From an uncultured Clostridia bacterium (GTDB taxonomy: Bacteria; Bacillota; Clostridia; Christensenellales; CAG-138), in the NCBI GenBank assembly GCA_937900325.1, contig CALCEX010000216.1, positions 1-64,000 of the forward strand: 64,000 nucleotides of DNA, given 5' to 3'. The notes beneath the pieces were generated by a model. That model was not told the DNA's origin. It ran no database searches and saw nothing but the letters and a program-made list of their open reading frames with translations. The position numbers and the translations under genes are program-made. Each line of letters starts with the position of its first letter. Position 1 is the stretch's first letter. This document shows positions 16,337 to 26,670 of the stretch, piece by piece.

Positions 16337-17605
16337 CTATTCTTCTATACGCATTATATCGGCGCCCAGCGCGCGGAGCTTCTGCTCGAGAAACTCGTAG
16401 CCCCGGTCGATAAAGTGTATCTGGCTTATGGTGCTCTCGCCCTCCGCGGCAAGCGCGGCTATGACCAGCGCCGCGCCCGCCCTCAGGTCGCTTGCGCAGA
16501 GGGGCGCGCCGTAGAGCTTTTCCACTCCCTCCACCGTGGCCGTGCGGGAGCTTATGGAAATGCTGGCCCCCATCTTTGCAAGCTCCGGCACATGGTTGAA
16601 GCGGTTCTCGAATATGTTTTCCATTATGTAGCTGTTGCCCTCCGCCGTGGCTAAAAGCGCCATCATGGGCTGCTGAAGGTCTGTGGGGAAGCCGGGATAG
16701 GGCAGCGTCTTTATGTTTACCGCGCGGGGCCGCTTGTCTGCGGATACCCGGATGAAGAAATCCCGCCCGTCGTCCCCCTCGGAAACGGTCACGCCGGATT
16801 CCATGAGCTTTGCGGATATGGCCTCCAGGTGGGTGGGGATGACGTTGTTGATTATCACGTCGCCCCGGGTGGCGGCGGCGGCTATCATAAAGGTGCCGGC
16901 CTCTATCTGGTCGGGTATCACGGCGTAGGTGCAGCCATGCAGCCTGCGCCCGCCCTGTATGCGGATAACGTCGGTACCCGCGCCCTTTACGTTCGCCCCC
17001 ATCATGTTGAGGAAGTTGGCCACGTCCACCACATGGGGCTCCTTCGCGGCGTTGGCGATTATGGTCTGCCCCTCGGCGGCGACCGCCGCGAGCATTATGT
17101 TTATGGTAGCGCCGACGCTCACCACGTCCAGATATATCTCCGCGCCCTTAAGCTTATCCGCCCTTGCCTTTACGGAGCCGCCCTGTATCACTATATCCGC
17201 GCCCAGCGCCCGCATTCCCTTGATATGCTGGTCTATTGGCCGCTGGCCTATGGCGCAGCCGCCGGGAAGGGCTATCTCCGCTTTCTTATACCGGCCCAGC
17301 AGCGCCCCTAAAAGATAGTATGAGGCGCGCATGGAGCTGACCATCTCTCCCGTTACGCTGAAGGTGTTTATGCCGGAGGGGTCTATGCGCATGCTGCCGT
17401 CGGGCGTGCGGGAAATATCCGCGCCCATGCTGGCGAGTATCTCCTCAACTATGCGCACGTCCTCTATCTCGGGCAGGTTTTCCAAGAGGCAGCTTTCGCC
17501 TGAAAGTATGACGGCGGGTATTATGGCAAGGGCTGCGTTTTTCGCCCCGCTGATGGTCACCGCGCCCTCAAGGCGCTTTCCGCCGTTTATTCTGTAATAC
17601 GCCAT
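16337..17605 (-). CDS. murA: UDP-N-acetylglucosamine 1-carboxyvinyltransferase
   Basis: 422 residues. MurA transfers enolpyruvate from PEP to UDP-GlcNAc, the first committed step of peptidoglycan synthesis in the cytosol. The fosfomycin-target Cys is present in LPGGCAIGQRPIDQHIKG, and the N-terminal ISGAKNAALAIIPA and the Arg/Lys-rich C-terminal loop fit the family. It lies in the same-strand series with the M23 peptidase upstream (116-bp gap) and argS downstream. Many Gram-positives have two MurA copies; only one is in this window. Confidence 0.96.
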   Translation of the reverse strand: MAYYRINGGKRLEGAVTISGAKNAALAIIPAVILSGESCLLENLPEIEDVRIVEEILASMGADISRTPDGSMRIDPSGINTFSVTGEMVSSMRASYYLLGALLGRYKKAEIALPGGCAIGQRPIDQHIKGMRALGADIVIQGGSVKARADKLKGAEIYLDVVSVGATINIMLAAVAAEGQTIIANAAKEPHVVDVANFLNMMGANVKGAGTDVIRIQGGRRLHGCTYAVIPDQIEAGTFMIAAAATRGDVIINNVIPTHLEAISAKLMESGVTVSEGDDGRDFFIRVSADKRPRAVNIKTLPYPGFPTDLQQPMMALLATAEGNSYIMENIFENRFNHVPELAKMGASISISSRTATVEGVEKLYGAPLCASDLRAGAALVIAALAAEGESTISQIHFIDRGYEFLEQKLRALGADIMRIEE

Positions 17606-17721
17606 TTATGCTCCCGAAAAAAAGTAATTCTCTAACCTGATAATTATACTATGCCCGCAGTGTTTTTGGCAAGACAAACAGGAGGATAATAAAAGGGAGC
17701 GGCGCGGCCGCCCCCGGTGGG

Positions 17722-19056
17722 TTACTTTTCGAGGTAATATCTTGGGTTGTACGCTATGCCGTCTATCCTCAGCTCAAGGTGAAGCTGCGCCCCGGGGCAG
17801 CCGCCGGAATCGCCCGCGGCGCCTATGACCTGCCCCTTGGCTACCCTGTCGCCGAGGGCGACCGACAGGCTGCTCAGATGGGCATAGCGGGTGACGAAGC
17901 CCTCGCCGTGGTCTATCTCTATCATGTTGCCGTAGCCGCCGCGCTGCATGGCGCAGACCACCACGCCGCCCTCGCAGGCAAGCACCGGATCGCCGGCCTT
18001 TGCGGCGTAATCCAGCCCGAGATGGAGCACGCCGTCGCGCTGGCCGTAGTTGGATATTATCTTCCCGTCCGCTATCGGGGAGGAAAAGCTGAGCGCCTCC
18101 GGCCTCCTGCCCTCGCTGCCCTCGTGCCTGCCGGGCTCGCCGCTGCTCTTCTTTTCCGTACCCTGAAGTATTACCGTGTCTATGGGCTCCGTAGTTATTG
18201 TCTCGCTTTCGCTGCGGCTGGAGCTTTTTTCGCCGTTTATGTATACCGTGCGGCTTATCGTGGTCCTGCTGCCCTTTCTGCCCAGGGAGAGGGTAATGCT
18301 TGTGCCCGCTACAAGGTCGGGGTCCTTTTCGGTTTTTGTATCGAAGGGCAGCTCCTTTGTCTCGCTGTCCGTTACGGTGGTTATGACCTTAAGGGGGCTT
18401 TTCGATGAGGTGAACCTTTCGTAAAGCTCATCGTAGCTGGAAATGTCCTCCTTCGCCGCATCGGGCCGGGGCTGAAGCTCTATTTCGCCGGAAAGCTCGG
18501 TGGTGCGGTCGCCGGGCGCCGTAACGCTGCCGTCAAAAAAGCTCTTTACCTCATCGAGCAGGGTCTCCGCCGCCTCGGTGCTCGCGAGCAGCGCCCTTTC
18601 CCTGCCGTCTATGACTATGGCGCAGGGGATATATTCCGCCGCGGCCTGAACGGTATCGCCCTCCGCCGTTTCCTCGGGATCCCCCGCGGCGGCTGCAATA
18701 TGCCCGTTATGCCGCTCCTGAGAATCGCCCCCGGAAAGTATTGAAGCGCCGTCGTAGCATTCCGGCGGCAGCAGGGAAGCGCCCTTTGCCAGGCCGAAGG
18801 CGAGGGCTATCACCGGCAGCGCTGTCAGCAGCAGCGGCAGCAGCCTGCCCCATCTTTTCGGGGCGCTTTCGGTTATCTCATACAGCCTGCCCGTTTCCTC
18901 GTCCCAGACGTACCTGCCGAAAAAACCGTCCTCCTCATCGGCGGCGTTCTCCGCCGCCTCCTCGACGGCAATGTCTATCAGCTCGGCCTCCCCGGGGGCT
19001 TCCGGGGCGCTTTTTTCTTCGGCCGGTCCGGCCAGAATGTCTTTTTCTTCTTCCAT
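17722..19056 (-). CDS. M23 metallopeptidase with G5 domain, membrane-anchored
   Basis: 444 residues. An acidic cytosolic N-terminus (residues 1-70) is followed by one membrane helix (LLPLLLTALPVIALAFGLAK), a linker, a G5 domain at about 220-300 (TKELPFDTKTEKDPDLVAGT, ending EPIDTVILQG) and a C-terminal M23 domain. The zinc-site residues are visible in HLGLDYA and in QLHLELR. Such enzymes cut peptide cross-links in the cell wall outside the membrane. G5 domains bind sugars or wall material. It is transcribed between a phosphoesterase gene (9 bases upstream) and murA. Confidence 0.9.
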   Translation of the reverse strand: MEEEKDILAGPAEEKSAPEAPGEAELIDIAVEEAAENAADEEDGFFGRYVWDEETGRLYEITESAPKRWGRLLPLLLTALPVIALAFGLAKGASLLPPECYDGASILSGGDSQERHNGHIAAAAGDPEETAEGDTVQAAAEYIPCAIVIDGRERALLASTEAAETLLDEVKSFFDGSVTAPGDRTTELSGEIELQPRPDAAKEDISSYDELYERFTSSKSPLKVITTVTDSETKELPFDTKTEKDPDLVAGTSITLSLGRKGSRTTISRTVYINGEKSSSRSESETITTEPIDTVILQGTEKKSSGEPGRHEGSEGRRPEALSFSSPIADGKIISNYGQRDGVLHLGLDYAAKAGDPVLACEGGVVVCAMQRGGYGNMIEIDHGEGFVTRYAHLSSLSVALGDRVAKGQVIGAAGDSGGCPGAQLHLELRIDGIAYNPRYYLEK

Positions 19057-19065
19057 GATGGCACC

Positions 19066-19968
19066 TTATTTTATCGTTTTATCCGGCAGAGGCACGGTGG
19101 TCTCGGTTTCGCCCCGCTGATACTCATAGGAATCGTAATAGGGGGAGTAGGTGTAGAGGTATATCTCGTTTTCCCTGAAGTCCAGCAGGCGCATATACCC
19201 GCCCCCGCCGGCCCTGCCTCCCTGAAAGTTGGAAAGTATGGCGTACACCGTCCTGTCCGGCCTGCCGTCGCCGTCGTCGTCCAGCGTCACGCTCTTTTCG
19301 GATATATCCCGGCAGTGGCCGCACAGCACCAGAAACACGTTGGGGTTGGCCTTTACTATCCTTTCGAATATCACTTTGCCCTGGGTGGTGTAGGAGGCCC
19401 TCTTTTTAATGTAGCTGTGGGTGATTATTATGGCGTCCCTGCCGCTAAATTGCCGCAGCACCCCGTTTATCCAGTTTATCTCGTCCTCGCCCGGCCCCCT
19501 GTTGGAGAAGGCTATGCTCATGAATATGTAGTCCCGTCCATCCGCCGAAAACAGCTCGTAGCGGCTGCCGGTGTCTCCGTATTCCTGGGACATGGCGGCC
19601 GGACGCAGGCTCAGCAGGTACTTGAGGAAATTGGCGTAGTTCATACGATAGCCTATATCGTGATTGCCGCAGGCCGCAAGAAAGGGTATGGACGCGCCGC
19701 AGAGTATATCCATGGACTCCCGCGCCTGCAGCCACTGCTCCTTTGAGCTCCAGCTCCCCACCACGTCGCCGGTATGGAACACGAAGCGTATATCCAGGGC
19801 TTCCCTGTTGTCGGCTATCCATTGGGTCATGCCGTCAAATATGGGCTTGTAGGCGTTGTGATAGTTCTGGGTATCGCTGAGCCATGCTATGGTGAAGGCG
19901 CGTGCCTGGGAAAAAAGAAGCGCGCAGCACAGCACGGGGATAGCCAGTAAGCGTCTTATCCTGAACAC
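19066..19968 (-). CDS. Exported calcineurin-like metallophosphoesterase
   Basis: 300 residues with an N-terminal signal peptide (MFRIRRLLAIPVLCCALLFS). Metallophosphoesterase motifs occur in order: DTQ (WLSDTQNYHN, replacing the usual DxH), GDVVG, GNHD (AACGNHDIGY), ITHSY and CGHCRD. The DTQ variant is a recognised subgroup. It probably acts outside the membrane on a phosphoester; the substrate is unknown. Its start is 42 bases after the DnaC/DnaI-like gene and its stop is 9 bases before the M23 gene, so it is in the same transcript. Confidence 0.87.
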   Translation of the reverse strand: MFRIRRLLAIPVLCCALLFSQARAFTIAWLSDTQNYHNAYKPIFDGMTQWIADNREALDIRFVFHTGDVVGSWSSKEQWLQARESMDILCGASIPFLAACGNHDIGYRMNYANFLKYLLSLRPAAMSQEYGDTGSRYELFSADGRDYIFMSIAFSNRGPGEDEINWINGVLRQFSGRDAIIITHSYIKKRASYTTQGKVIFERIVKANPNVFLVLCGHCRDISEKSVTLDDDGDGRPDRTVYAILSNFQGGRAGGGGYMRLLDFRENEIYLYTYSPYYDSYEYQRGETETTVPLPDKTIK

Positions 19969-20010
19969 CGAAAATACTCCTTCTGTATATATGCGCCGCC
20001 GCGGGAGGGC

Positions 20011-20940
20011 TTATTTGAGCCTCAGCCGGAGGTCGTCGCCCTCCAGCCGCAGCACCATGGTCTCCCTTGGGGCAACGAGGCGGGAAAAGAACCTGTCCCC
20101 GTAGCTTGAAAGAATGTCGTCAAGGCTTCTGTTGGTGGCCCAGAGGGTAGCCTTCTTCGCGCTCTGCCTCTCGTTGAGTATGGAAAAGAGCGTCTCCCGC
20201 GTTACGGAATTTATCATGGGCTCCGTGCCCAGGTCGTCTATTATCATGAGATCGGGGCCGAGGATGTCCGGGCTTTCGCCCCTGCCCCGTATGCTTTCCA
20301 TAAATGCGCTGATCAGGTTGTAGGCGGAGGCCTTGTATACTTCATACCCCCGGGAGGACACCTCAAGGGCTATGGCGTTGAGCAGATAGCTCTTGCCGAG
20401 GCCGGTACCGCCCATGAGCAGTATACCCATGGGGTCGCACGCGGGGAAGGAACGGGCGTACCCCTCGCACAGTTCCTTTGCCCTGAGGGCGATGCGCCGC
20501 TGACGGTCGTCCGGGTATATGTCGGCGCGGAACAACGCGAAGCTTTGCTGCGGATCGATGCCCGATGTGGCGTACATTTTTTCCAGAATGCGCGCTTTCA
20601 TGCAGGGGCAGAGCCTTTTTATCGTATCTCCCAGATAACCGGTGTCGCCGCAGGCCTTACAGCGATAGTGCGGCAGCATATGGTCTGGCGGCAAACCCGC
20701 CGAAAGCAGCAGGCCGAGCTCCTCCTTGTCAAGCTGCTCAACTTTATTGCGAAGCTCGGACGGATCCTCCCCCCGCATTACCATAAGCCCTGTTTCGAAG
20801 GCGAGGGCGCGGCGCTTTTCAGCTATTTCACCAAGCCGCGGAATGGCCGCATAAGCGGCCTCCCGGCGCTCTTTGGCCTCCCGCTCCGCCCTTTCGCGGC
20901 TCATTCTGTATTCGTATATCAGCTCCGGCGCAGGCTTCAT
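20011..20940 (-). CDS. DnaC/DnaI-like helicase-loader ATPase
   Basis: 309 residues. An N-terminal helical and zinc-binding region (CKACGDTGYLGDTIKRLCPC, four cysteines near 95-115) is followed by an AAA+ ATPase: Walker A GGTGLGKSYLLNA, Walker B LMIIDDLGTEP, sensor 1 LWATNRS. This is the DnaI layout, in which the zinc domain contacts the replicative helicase and the ATPase loads it on DNA. It overlaps the DnaD-like gene by ATGA, as is usual for primosome pairs in Clostridia, where DnaB is often missing. Confidence 0.92.
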   Translation of the reverse strand: MKPAPELIYEYRMSRERAEREAKERREAAYAAIPRLGEIAEKRRALAFETGLMVMRGEDPSELRNKVEQLDKEELGLLLSAGLPPDHMLPHYRCKACGDTGYLGDTIKRLCPCMKARILEKMYATSGIDPQQSFALFRADIYPDDRQRRIALRAKELCEGYARSFPACDPMGILLMGGTGLGKSYLLNAIALEVSSRGYEVYKASAYNLISAFMESIRGRGESPDILGPDLMIIDDLGTEPMINSVTRETLFSILNERQSAKKATLWATNRSLDDILSSYGDRFFSRLVAPRETMVLRLEGDDLRLRLK

Positions 20941-22130
20941 TTTTTGTCCTCCCCGTCGTCAAGGAGGGTCACTCCGATGCTCTTCAGCTCCTCGTCCGAG
21001 TATTTGCGCTGGCCGTAGTTCATAAAATAAGAGGACTGCTGCCTTTTGCCCTCCGCCGCGGGCTGCTTGTCCAGCTCCGCCATGACCTTTCTGGCCTGCT
21101 TCAGGGTGGTCGCGCCCTTTTCGTGAAGCTGCTCCACGAGGCGGCGGGTCCTGTCGAAGGGATGGCTGGAGCCTGCGGAGCGCTCTGCCGAGAGCAGTAT
21201 CGCCTCCGGCTGAATATGCCAGGACGCGGTCCATGTGCTCACCGCTTCCTTTTCCCTGCGCCCCGGCGCGCCCCTGAGCCCGGCGCGGGAATATATCTCC
21301 CGGGCAAGCTCCTCGGTAAGGGCGGCGGATTTCATGGCCTCCTGCACGCCCCCCTCCCTGCGCATACCCTCCAGTATGGCGTTAAGGTACGCGAAGGTGG
21401 GCTTATCCGAGGAGGCGACGGCGGGGCAGGCGGAAAGTATCTCGTCCAGCGTCATGCCCCATTCCTCCGTCCATTTCTTATACAGCGCAAGCTCGTCCTC
21501 CGTGGCCATGCGCCCCTTGCGCCAGCGGGCAAGTATGGCCTTTGCGCCGCCCTGAAGCTCGGTATCCAGCTTTATGCGCTGCTCCGCGTCCGCGGCGGTG
21601 AGCACCCCGTCCTTCGCCCATTCCCGGGCCATTCTGTCCATGAACTGTATCTTGACGGAGGGGCCCTTCAGCTCCATGCAGCGGCGGACGAGCATTACGG
21701 CCGCCGCCTCTTCGAGGCCGAACACCTCTATCCAGTCGTATATCTTTGAAAGCTCGCCCGGGGTGAGCACCCGCGCGCCGCATACCTGGCGAAGCGCGGA
21801 AACGAGGGGGGCGTACCTGCGGGAGCCGCCGGTGACGGGCCCCGCCTGAACGGATAAATATTCAACGCTCAGCGGCTCCTGCTCCACAATGCGCAAAAGC
21901 CCCATATCCTGCCAATACAGGAACGCCTCCACCGCCTTTGCGGCGTCTATGCCCAGCGAGGCGCACAGGTCGGCGTTTTCTAGCCTGCGGCAGCCGCACT
22001 GCATGAGGCCGAAAAGGTATACCTTGCAGTAAAGCTCGGGCGCCTTCGGCATATATTCCAGTATGAAGATGTTCTGCACAGCGGTGCAGCCCATAAGGGC
22101 CGCGCCCTGTTCAAAGCCGCAGCGTATCAT
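20937..22130 (-). CDS. DnaD-domain replication initiation protein
   Basis: 397 residues. The N-terminal winged-helix region (residues 1-110) is followed by two DnaD (DDBH2-type) repeats at about 125-200 and 210-280 (IYDWIEVFGLEEAAAVMLVR; YKKWTEEWGMTLDEILSACP). A charged C-terminus ends SDEELKSIGVTLLDDGEDKK. DnaD-like proteins remodel DNA and bring the helicase loader to the origin or stalled forks. It is the first gene of the long minus-strand series, coupled by 4-base overlap to the loader. Confidence 0.9.
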   Translation of the reverse strand: MIRCGFEQGAALMGCTAVQNIFILEYMPKAPELYCKVYLFGLMQCGCRRLENADLCASLGIDAAKAVEAFLYWQDMGLLRIVEQEPLSVEYLSVQAGPVTGGSRRYAPLVSALRQVCGARVLTPGELSKIYDWIEVFGLEEAAAVMLVRRCMELKGPSVKIQFMDRMAREWAKDGVLTAADAEQRIKLDTELQGGAKAILARWRKGRMATEDELALYKKWTEEWGMTLDEILSACPAVASSDKPTFAYLNAILEGMRREGGVQEAMKSAALTEELAREIYSRAGLRGAPGRREKEAVSTWTASWHIQPEAILLSAERSAGSSHPFDRTRRLVEQLHEKGATTLKQARKVMAELDKQPAAEGKRQQSSYFMNYGQRKYSDEELKSIGVTLLDDGEDKK

Positions 22131-22228
22131 TTATTGCGCCTTTCGTGAGTGGGTTTAAAATAAAATCAGTATTTATACGGCGCCTCCGCCGTTTTGTCCG
22201 TCTGTATGCGCGTATATCGTATGCCACG

Positions 22229-22699
22229 CTACTTTGCCCTTATCTTGCAGGTGAAGTCGGAGGTGGTAAGCTTATACATGCATACGGCCTCGGCCATGGC
22301 GGCTGTGAAGGGAAACTCCATGCCCGATTGCTGCTTCATTATCCTGTTAAGGGCGTATATTTTTTCTTCCGTATCCTCTATGAACTCCACCCTGCCGGTG
22401 CCTATGACGCTTGCGAAGGTGTAGCCGTAGGAGCAGGGGTTCGGGGCCTCCACCAGGCCGCCCCTGCCGTCCAGCTCGACGCAGGCAAGAGGGTGCTTTT
22501 TCAGTATTTCCAGCTTGCGGCCCTCCTTTGCGCTGTGAAAATAGAAGGTCAGCGCGCCGTCTGCGTACTCATAGCCGTAGTTCAGCGGCACTATGTACGG
22601 AACGCCGTCGTCCGTCATGGCGAGGCGGCAGACCTTGCATTCGGATACAAGCTCCAGTATCGTGCGTATGTCGGTTATCTCTCTGTCCTTGCGGCGCAT
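22229..22699 (-). CDS. Pyridoxamine-5'-phosphate oxidase-like flavoprotein (NimA-like)
   Basis: 156 residues from the ATG at 22699, chosen for GGAGG nine bases upstream; a longer reading has no ribosome site. It shows a split-barrel FMN-binding fold with VCRLAMTDDGVPYIVPLNYGY near the N-terminus and SVIGTGRVEFIEDTEEKIYA in the middle, characteristic of the NimA group that reduces 5-nitroimidazoles or other small oxidants. A real role in drug resistance cannot be concluded from sequence. Monocistronic. Confidence 0.88.
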   Translation of the reverse strand: MRRKDREITDIRTILELVSECKVCRLAMTDDGVPYIVPLNYGYEYADGALTFYFHSAKEGRKLEILKKHPLACVELDGRGGLVEAPNPCSYGYTFASVIGTGRVEFIEDTEEKIYALNRIMKQQSGMEFPFTAAMAEAVCMYKLTTSDFTCKIRAK

Positions 22700-22785
22700 T
22701 TGCCGTTTCCTCCGTATGTTTTTATTCTCTCCTGAAGTCAAAATACAGGGAGCGAGCCGGCTCGCCCCCTGCGCAGAAGCACGAT

Positions 22786-24105
22786 CTATTTCTTTATGTC
22801 GCCGTCGTTGAAGGGATCGCCGCACTGGGGGCAGAACCTGGGCGGGTCGGCGGGATCCTCAGGCTCCCAGCCGCACTTGTCGCACCTGTACAGCGGGGCG
22901 GCGTCGGGCTTCTTCGCGCCGCACTCCGCGCAGAATTTGCCCTTGTTCACCGCGCCGCACTTGGCGCAGGTCCAGCCCTCTGCCTTGGGCTGGGGCTTGC
23001 CGCACTCCATGCAGAACTTGCCGGTGTTCACCGCGCCGCACTGGCACTTCCAGCCGGCGGGGGCTGCCTGCTGGGCGGGCTGCTGCTGTTGCTGCTGGCC
23101 CATCTGGAACAGGTTCCCAACGTTTCCGCCCATGCCCTGGGCCATGTTCAGGCCGGCGAAGGCAGCGAACGCGCCCGCGTTCTCGTTTTTTGCGGCGTTC
23201 TGCATAGCCGCGCCCTGGGAGCTCGCGAGATAGGCAGCGGCCATGGTGGGATCCCTGAGGGCCGCGCTCTGCTGCAGCTCCTTTATGCGCTGCTCGTCCT
23301 CGTCGCTGGCCTTGATGGAGCTGATGCCGATGGAGACCATCTCTATGCCGCGCAGATCGCGCCACTTGGCGGAGAGCTCATCGTTGAGGCACTGTATAAG
23401 CTCGGAGGTGTGGCCGGGGAGGGAGCTGTACTTTATGCCCATATCGCTGATGCGGGCGAAGGCGGGCTGAAGCGCCGTCATCATCTCGGAGCGCATCTGT
23501 GAGTCTATGCGGTCCCGGGTGTAGCTTTCGGCGGCGTTGCCGCATACGTTTTTATAGAACAGCATGGGGTTGGTTATCTTATAGGAATATTCGCCGAAGC
23601 ACTTGACGGATACCTCCAGCTCAAGGCCGGCGCCTATGTTGTTATAGACCACCCTGAATGGCACGGGGTTGGCGGTGCCGTATTTGTTGCCTATTATCTC
23701 CTTGGTGTTGAAATAATAGACGCGCTGGTCCTTGGCAGGGTTTGCGCCGAAGGTGAAGCGCTTCTTGAGCAGTTCCCAGGTCGCCTTGAGATTATCGCTC
23801 AGATTGCCGTAGAATATGGAGGGCTCGGTGGAGCTGTCCCACACGAACTCGCCGGGCTGAGCGGAGAACTCCACTATTGCGCCCTGCTCGACGATCATCA
23901 TGCACTGGCCCTCGTTTACGGCGATAATGGAACCGTTGGAAATTATATTGTCCTCGCCCTTGGTGTTGGCGTTGCGGCTGCCCGTGCGCTTTACGCCCTT
24001 GGTCATAAGGACGTTTTCCGGCATGGAGTCGCAGTAGAAGTATTCGCGCCACTGGTCGGCCAGCACGCCGCCGAGCGAGCCTGTTCCTGCCTGTAAAAGA
24101 CCCAT
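22786..24105 (-). CDS. SPFH-domain protein with C-terminal zinc ribbons (YdjI-like)
   Basis: 439 residues. The first ~300 residues are an SPFH-like core of the virion-core/YdjI group (DQWREYFYCDSMPENVLMTK; GEFVWDSSTEPSIFYGN). It continues into a Gln-rich stretch (GQQQQQQPAQQ) and at least three short zinc ribbons (CGAVNTGKFCMECGKPQ; CGAVNKGKFCAECGAKK; CDKCGWEP...CPQCGDP). It has no membrane helix of its own. B. subtilis YdjI is recruited to stressed membranes with PspA, so a membrane-stress role is plausible here. It could functionally join the zinc-ribbon and TPM proteins at 618-2635. Confidence 0.88.
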   Translation of the reverse strand: MGLLQAGTGSLGGVLADQWREYFYCDSMPENVLMTKGVKRTGSRNANTKGEDNIISNGSIIAVNEGQCMMIVEQGAIVEFSAQPGEFVWDSSTEPSIFYGNLSDNLKATWELLKKRFTFGANPAKDQRVYYFNTKEIIGNKYGTANPVPFRVVYNNIGAGLELEVSVKCFGEYSYKITNPMLFYKNVCGNAAESYTRDRIDSQMRSEMMTALQPAFARISDMGIKYSSLPGHTSELIQCLNDELSAKWRDLRGIEMVSIGISSIKASDEDEQRIKELQQSAALRDPTMAAAYLASSQGAAMQNAAKNENAGAFAAFAGLNMAQGMGGNVGNLFQMGQQQQQQPAQQAAPAGWKCQCGAVNTGKFCMECGKPQPKAEGWTCAKCGAVNKGKFCAECGAKKPDAAPLYRCDKCGWEPEDPADPPRFCPQCGDPFNDGDIKK

Positions 24106-24272
24106 GTTTGTTGTAGCTCCTTTCAGAATATATATTGAAATAACGATCTATACACGGGATAATTATATCACATATCGCCGTTTTGCGCTATTGAGACTTT
24201 ATAACTCCGGGGCGGCCGCGAAAAAAGACAACAGTCCGCGCGGCGCGTACAAAGAAAAACATGATCCGCCCC

Positions 24273-24300
24273 TTTACAACTGAAAAATTTGAGATATACT
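24273..24300 (+). promoter_or_regulatory. Promoter of tdh-kbl
   Basis: TTTACA (24273-24278), a 16-base spacer, TATACT (24295-24300). The leader to the start at 24392 is about 85 bases and includes GTCCTTTAAGTACGGAC, a small inverted repeat; no known riboswitch is recognised. Confidence 0.65.
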
Positions 24301-24391
24301 ATTATTAGATGTCCTTTAAGTACGGACACAGGACAAAACGACGTCAGATCCCCGGCAAATCTTATTTTATAAAAACAGGAGCGGTAAAAAA

Positions 24392-25429
24392 ATGGAAATG
24401 ATGGACGCATTGGTAAAGGCTGCACCGGAAAAGGGGCTCGTTCTTACCCGGGTACCAAAGCCCGTGCCCGGAATGGGAGAGGTGCTTATTAAGATCCACA
24501 AGACGGCAATATGCGGCACCGACGTACACATTTACAACTGGAACCAGTGGGCGCAGGAGACCATAAAGCCGCCCATGGTGATAGGCCATGAGTACGTAGG
24601 CGAGATAGCGGAGCTTGGCCCCGGCGTAACGGCCTACCATGTAGGTCAGATAGTATCCGGCGAGGGCCATATCGTATGCGGCCACTGCCGCAACTGCCGC
24701 GCAGGCAACGGCCAGTACTGCCGCCACACCAAGGGCGTTGGCGTGAACAGGGACGGCGCCTTCGCCGAATACCTCTGCATACCCGCGAGCAACGTCGTGC
24801 CCATACCCGATGGCATACCCGAGGACGTGGTATCCTTCTTTGACGCGCTGGGCAACGCCACCCACACCGCCCTCATGTTCGACGTGATAGGCGAGGATGT
24901 GCTTATCACCGGCGCGGGCCCCATAGGAATGATGGCTACCGCCATATGCAAGCGCAACGGCGCGCGCAGCGTGGTGGTCACCGACGTGAACGACTACCGG
25001 CTGGACATGGCGAAGAAGATGGGCGCCACCGCCACGGTAAACGTAGCGCGGGAAAAGCTCGAGAGCATATTCGGGGCGCAGCACATGGTAGAGGGCTTTG
25101 ACGTCGGCCTTGAGATGAGCGGCAGCGTCGCGGCGCTCAGCACCATGATAGACAATATGCGCAACGGCGGCAAGATAGCCCTTTTAGGCATACACCCCGG
25201 CAACATAGAGATAAACATAAACAAGGTAATCTGGAACAGCCTGACCCTTCAGGGCGTATACGGCCGCAAGATGTACGAGACCTGGTACAAGATGATAACC
25301 ATGGTGGAGGGCGGCCTGGACATGACCCCCATGATAACCCACCGCTTCAACTACCGCGATTTCGACAAGGGCTTCGAGGCCATGAACAGCGGCAGGAGCG
25401 GCAAGGTAGTGCTGGACTGGACAAAGTAG
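24392..25429 (+). CDS. tdh: L-threonine 3-dehydrogenase
   Basis: 345 residues of the zinc alcohol-dehydrogenase family. The catalytic-zinc Cys is in [16 protein letters not shown], the structural-zinc Cys set is [15 protein letters not shown], and the NAD site is GAGPIGMMA. It oxidises L-threonine to 2-amino-3-ketobutyrate with NAD. It is 39 bases before kbl, which uses this unstable product, so the pair makes glycine and acetyl-CoA from threonine. AGGAG lies upstream of the start. Confidence 0.95.
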   Translation: MEMMDALVKAAPEKGLVLTRVPKPVPGMGEVLIKIHKTAICGTDVHIYNWNQWAQETIKPPMVIGHEYVGEIAELGPGVTAYHVGQIVSGEGHIVCGHCRNCRAGNGQYCRHTKGVGVNRDGAFAEYLCIPASNVVPIPDGIPEDVVSFFDALGNATHTALMFDVIGEDVLITGAGPIGMMATAICKRNGARSVVVTDVNDYRLDMAKKMGATATVNVAREKLESIFGAQHMVEGFDVGLEMSGSVAALSTMIDNMRNGGKIALLGIHPGNIEININKVIWNSLTLQGVYGRKMYETWYKMITMVEGGLDMTPMITHRFNYRDFDKGFEAMNSGRSGKVVLDWTK

Positions 25430-25468
25430 AGTGGAAACCGCGATAAAGGACGCAGAAAGGAAAAGCAT

Positions 25469-26656
25469 ATGAGATCCGCACTTAAGCATTACGGCGAGAT
25501 GCTCGAGAGCATCAGGGAATCCGGCACCTATAAGAACGAACGCATAATCACCACCCCCCAGAAGGCGCGCATAGATACCACGGAGGCAAAGAACGTGCTC
25601 AATATGTGCGCGAACAACTACCTTGGCCTTTCCGACAGCAGGGAGCTCATAGAGGCCGCGAAGGCCAGCTATGACAAATGGGGCTTCGGCCTCTCCTCGG
25701 TGCGCTTTATCTGCGGCACCCAGGGGCTGCATAAGGAGCTGGAGCGCAAGATAGCCGACTTTGTAAAGACGGACGACTGCATACTCTACTCCTCCTGCTT
25801 CGATGCAAACGGCGGCCTGTTCGAGACCCTGCTGGGGCCTGAGGACGCGGTCATATCCGACGAGCTGAACCACGCCTCCATAATAGACGGCGTGCGCCTT
25901 TGCAAGGCCAGGAGGTACCGCTATAAGAACAACAATATGGACGACCTTCGCGCCCAGCTTCAGGACGCAAAGGACTCCGGCTGCAAGATAAAGCTCATCG
26001 CGACCGACGGCGTGTTCTCCATGGATGGCTACATAGCCAACCTGAAGGGCATATGCGACCTTGCGGATGAGTTTGACGCGCTGGTAATGGTGGACGACAG
26101 CCACGCGGTAGGCTTCATGGGCGAGCATGGCCGCGGCACCCCCGAGTATTGCGGGGTAGAGGGCCGGGTGGATATAATCACCGGCACCCTGGGCAAGGCC
26201 CTGGGCGGAGCCTCCGGCGGCTACACCGCAGCGAGGCAGGAGATAGTAGACCTGCTGCGCCAGCGCAGCCGCCCCTATCTCTTCTCCAATACCGTAGCCC
26301 CCGCCATCTGCGCGGCGGCCTGCAAGACCATAGATATGCTGACCGAGAGCACCGCCCTAAGGGACAAGGTACACGAAAACGCCCGCTATTTCCGCGCCGA
26401 GATGGAAAAATGCGGCTTCGACCTGCTGCCCGGCGAGCATCCGATAGTCCCCGTAATGCTCTACGACCCCAAGGTAGCCAACGAGTTTGCCGCCCGGATG
26501 CTCAGGAAGGGCGTATATGTGGTAGGCTTCTGCTATCCCGTAGTACCCAAGGGCAGGGACCGCATACGCACCCAGATATCCGCCGGCCACACGAAGGAGG
26601 ACCTGGACTTCGCCGTGAAGTGCTTTAAGGAAGTAAAAGAGGAAATGGGTCTGTAA
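25469..26656 (+). CDS. kbl: 2-amino-3-ketobutyrate CoA ligase (glycine C-acetyltransferase)
   Basis: 395 residues of the PLP-dependent alpha-oxoamine synthase family. Visible marks are the N-terminal [18 protein letters not shown], the PLP-contact [16 protein letters not shown], and the Lys-bearing stretch [19 protein letters not shown]. It converts 2-amino-3-ketobutyrate plus CoA to glycine and acetyl-CoA. Directly follows tdh; ends at a strong terminator. Confidence 0.95.
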   Translation: MRSALKHYGEMLESIRESGTYKNERIITTPQKARIDTTEAKNVLNMCANNYLGLSDSRELIEAAKASYDKWGFGLSSVRFICGTQGLHKELERKIADFVKTDDCILYSSCFDANGGLFETLLGPEDAVISDELNHASIIDGVRLCKARRYRYKNNNMDDLRAQLQDAKDSGCKIKLIATDGVFSMDGYIANLKGICDLADEFDALVMVDDSHAVGFMGEHGRGTPEYCGVEGRVDIITGTLGKALGGASGGYTAARQEIVDLLRQRSRPYLFSNTVAPAICAAACKTIDMLTESTALRDKVHENARYFRAEMEKCGFDLLPGEHPIVPVMLYDPKVANEFAARMLRKGVYVVGFCYPVVPKGRDRIRTQISAGHTKEDLDFAVKCFKEVKEEMGL

Positions 26657-26670
26657 GCTGATAAAAGCAA

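Noticed and set aside
13248..17605. T-box riboswitch ahead of argS or serS
   Set aside because: The gaps (30 and 95 bases) are too short and contain no T-box consensus.
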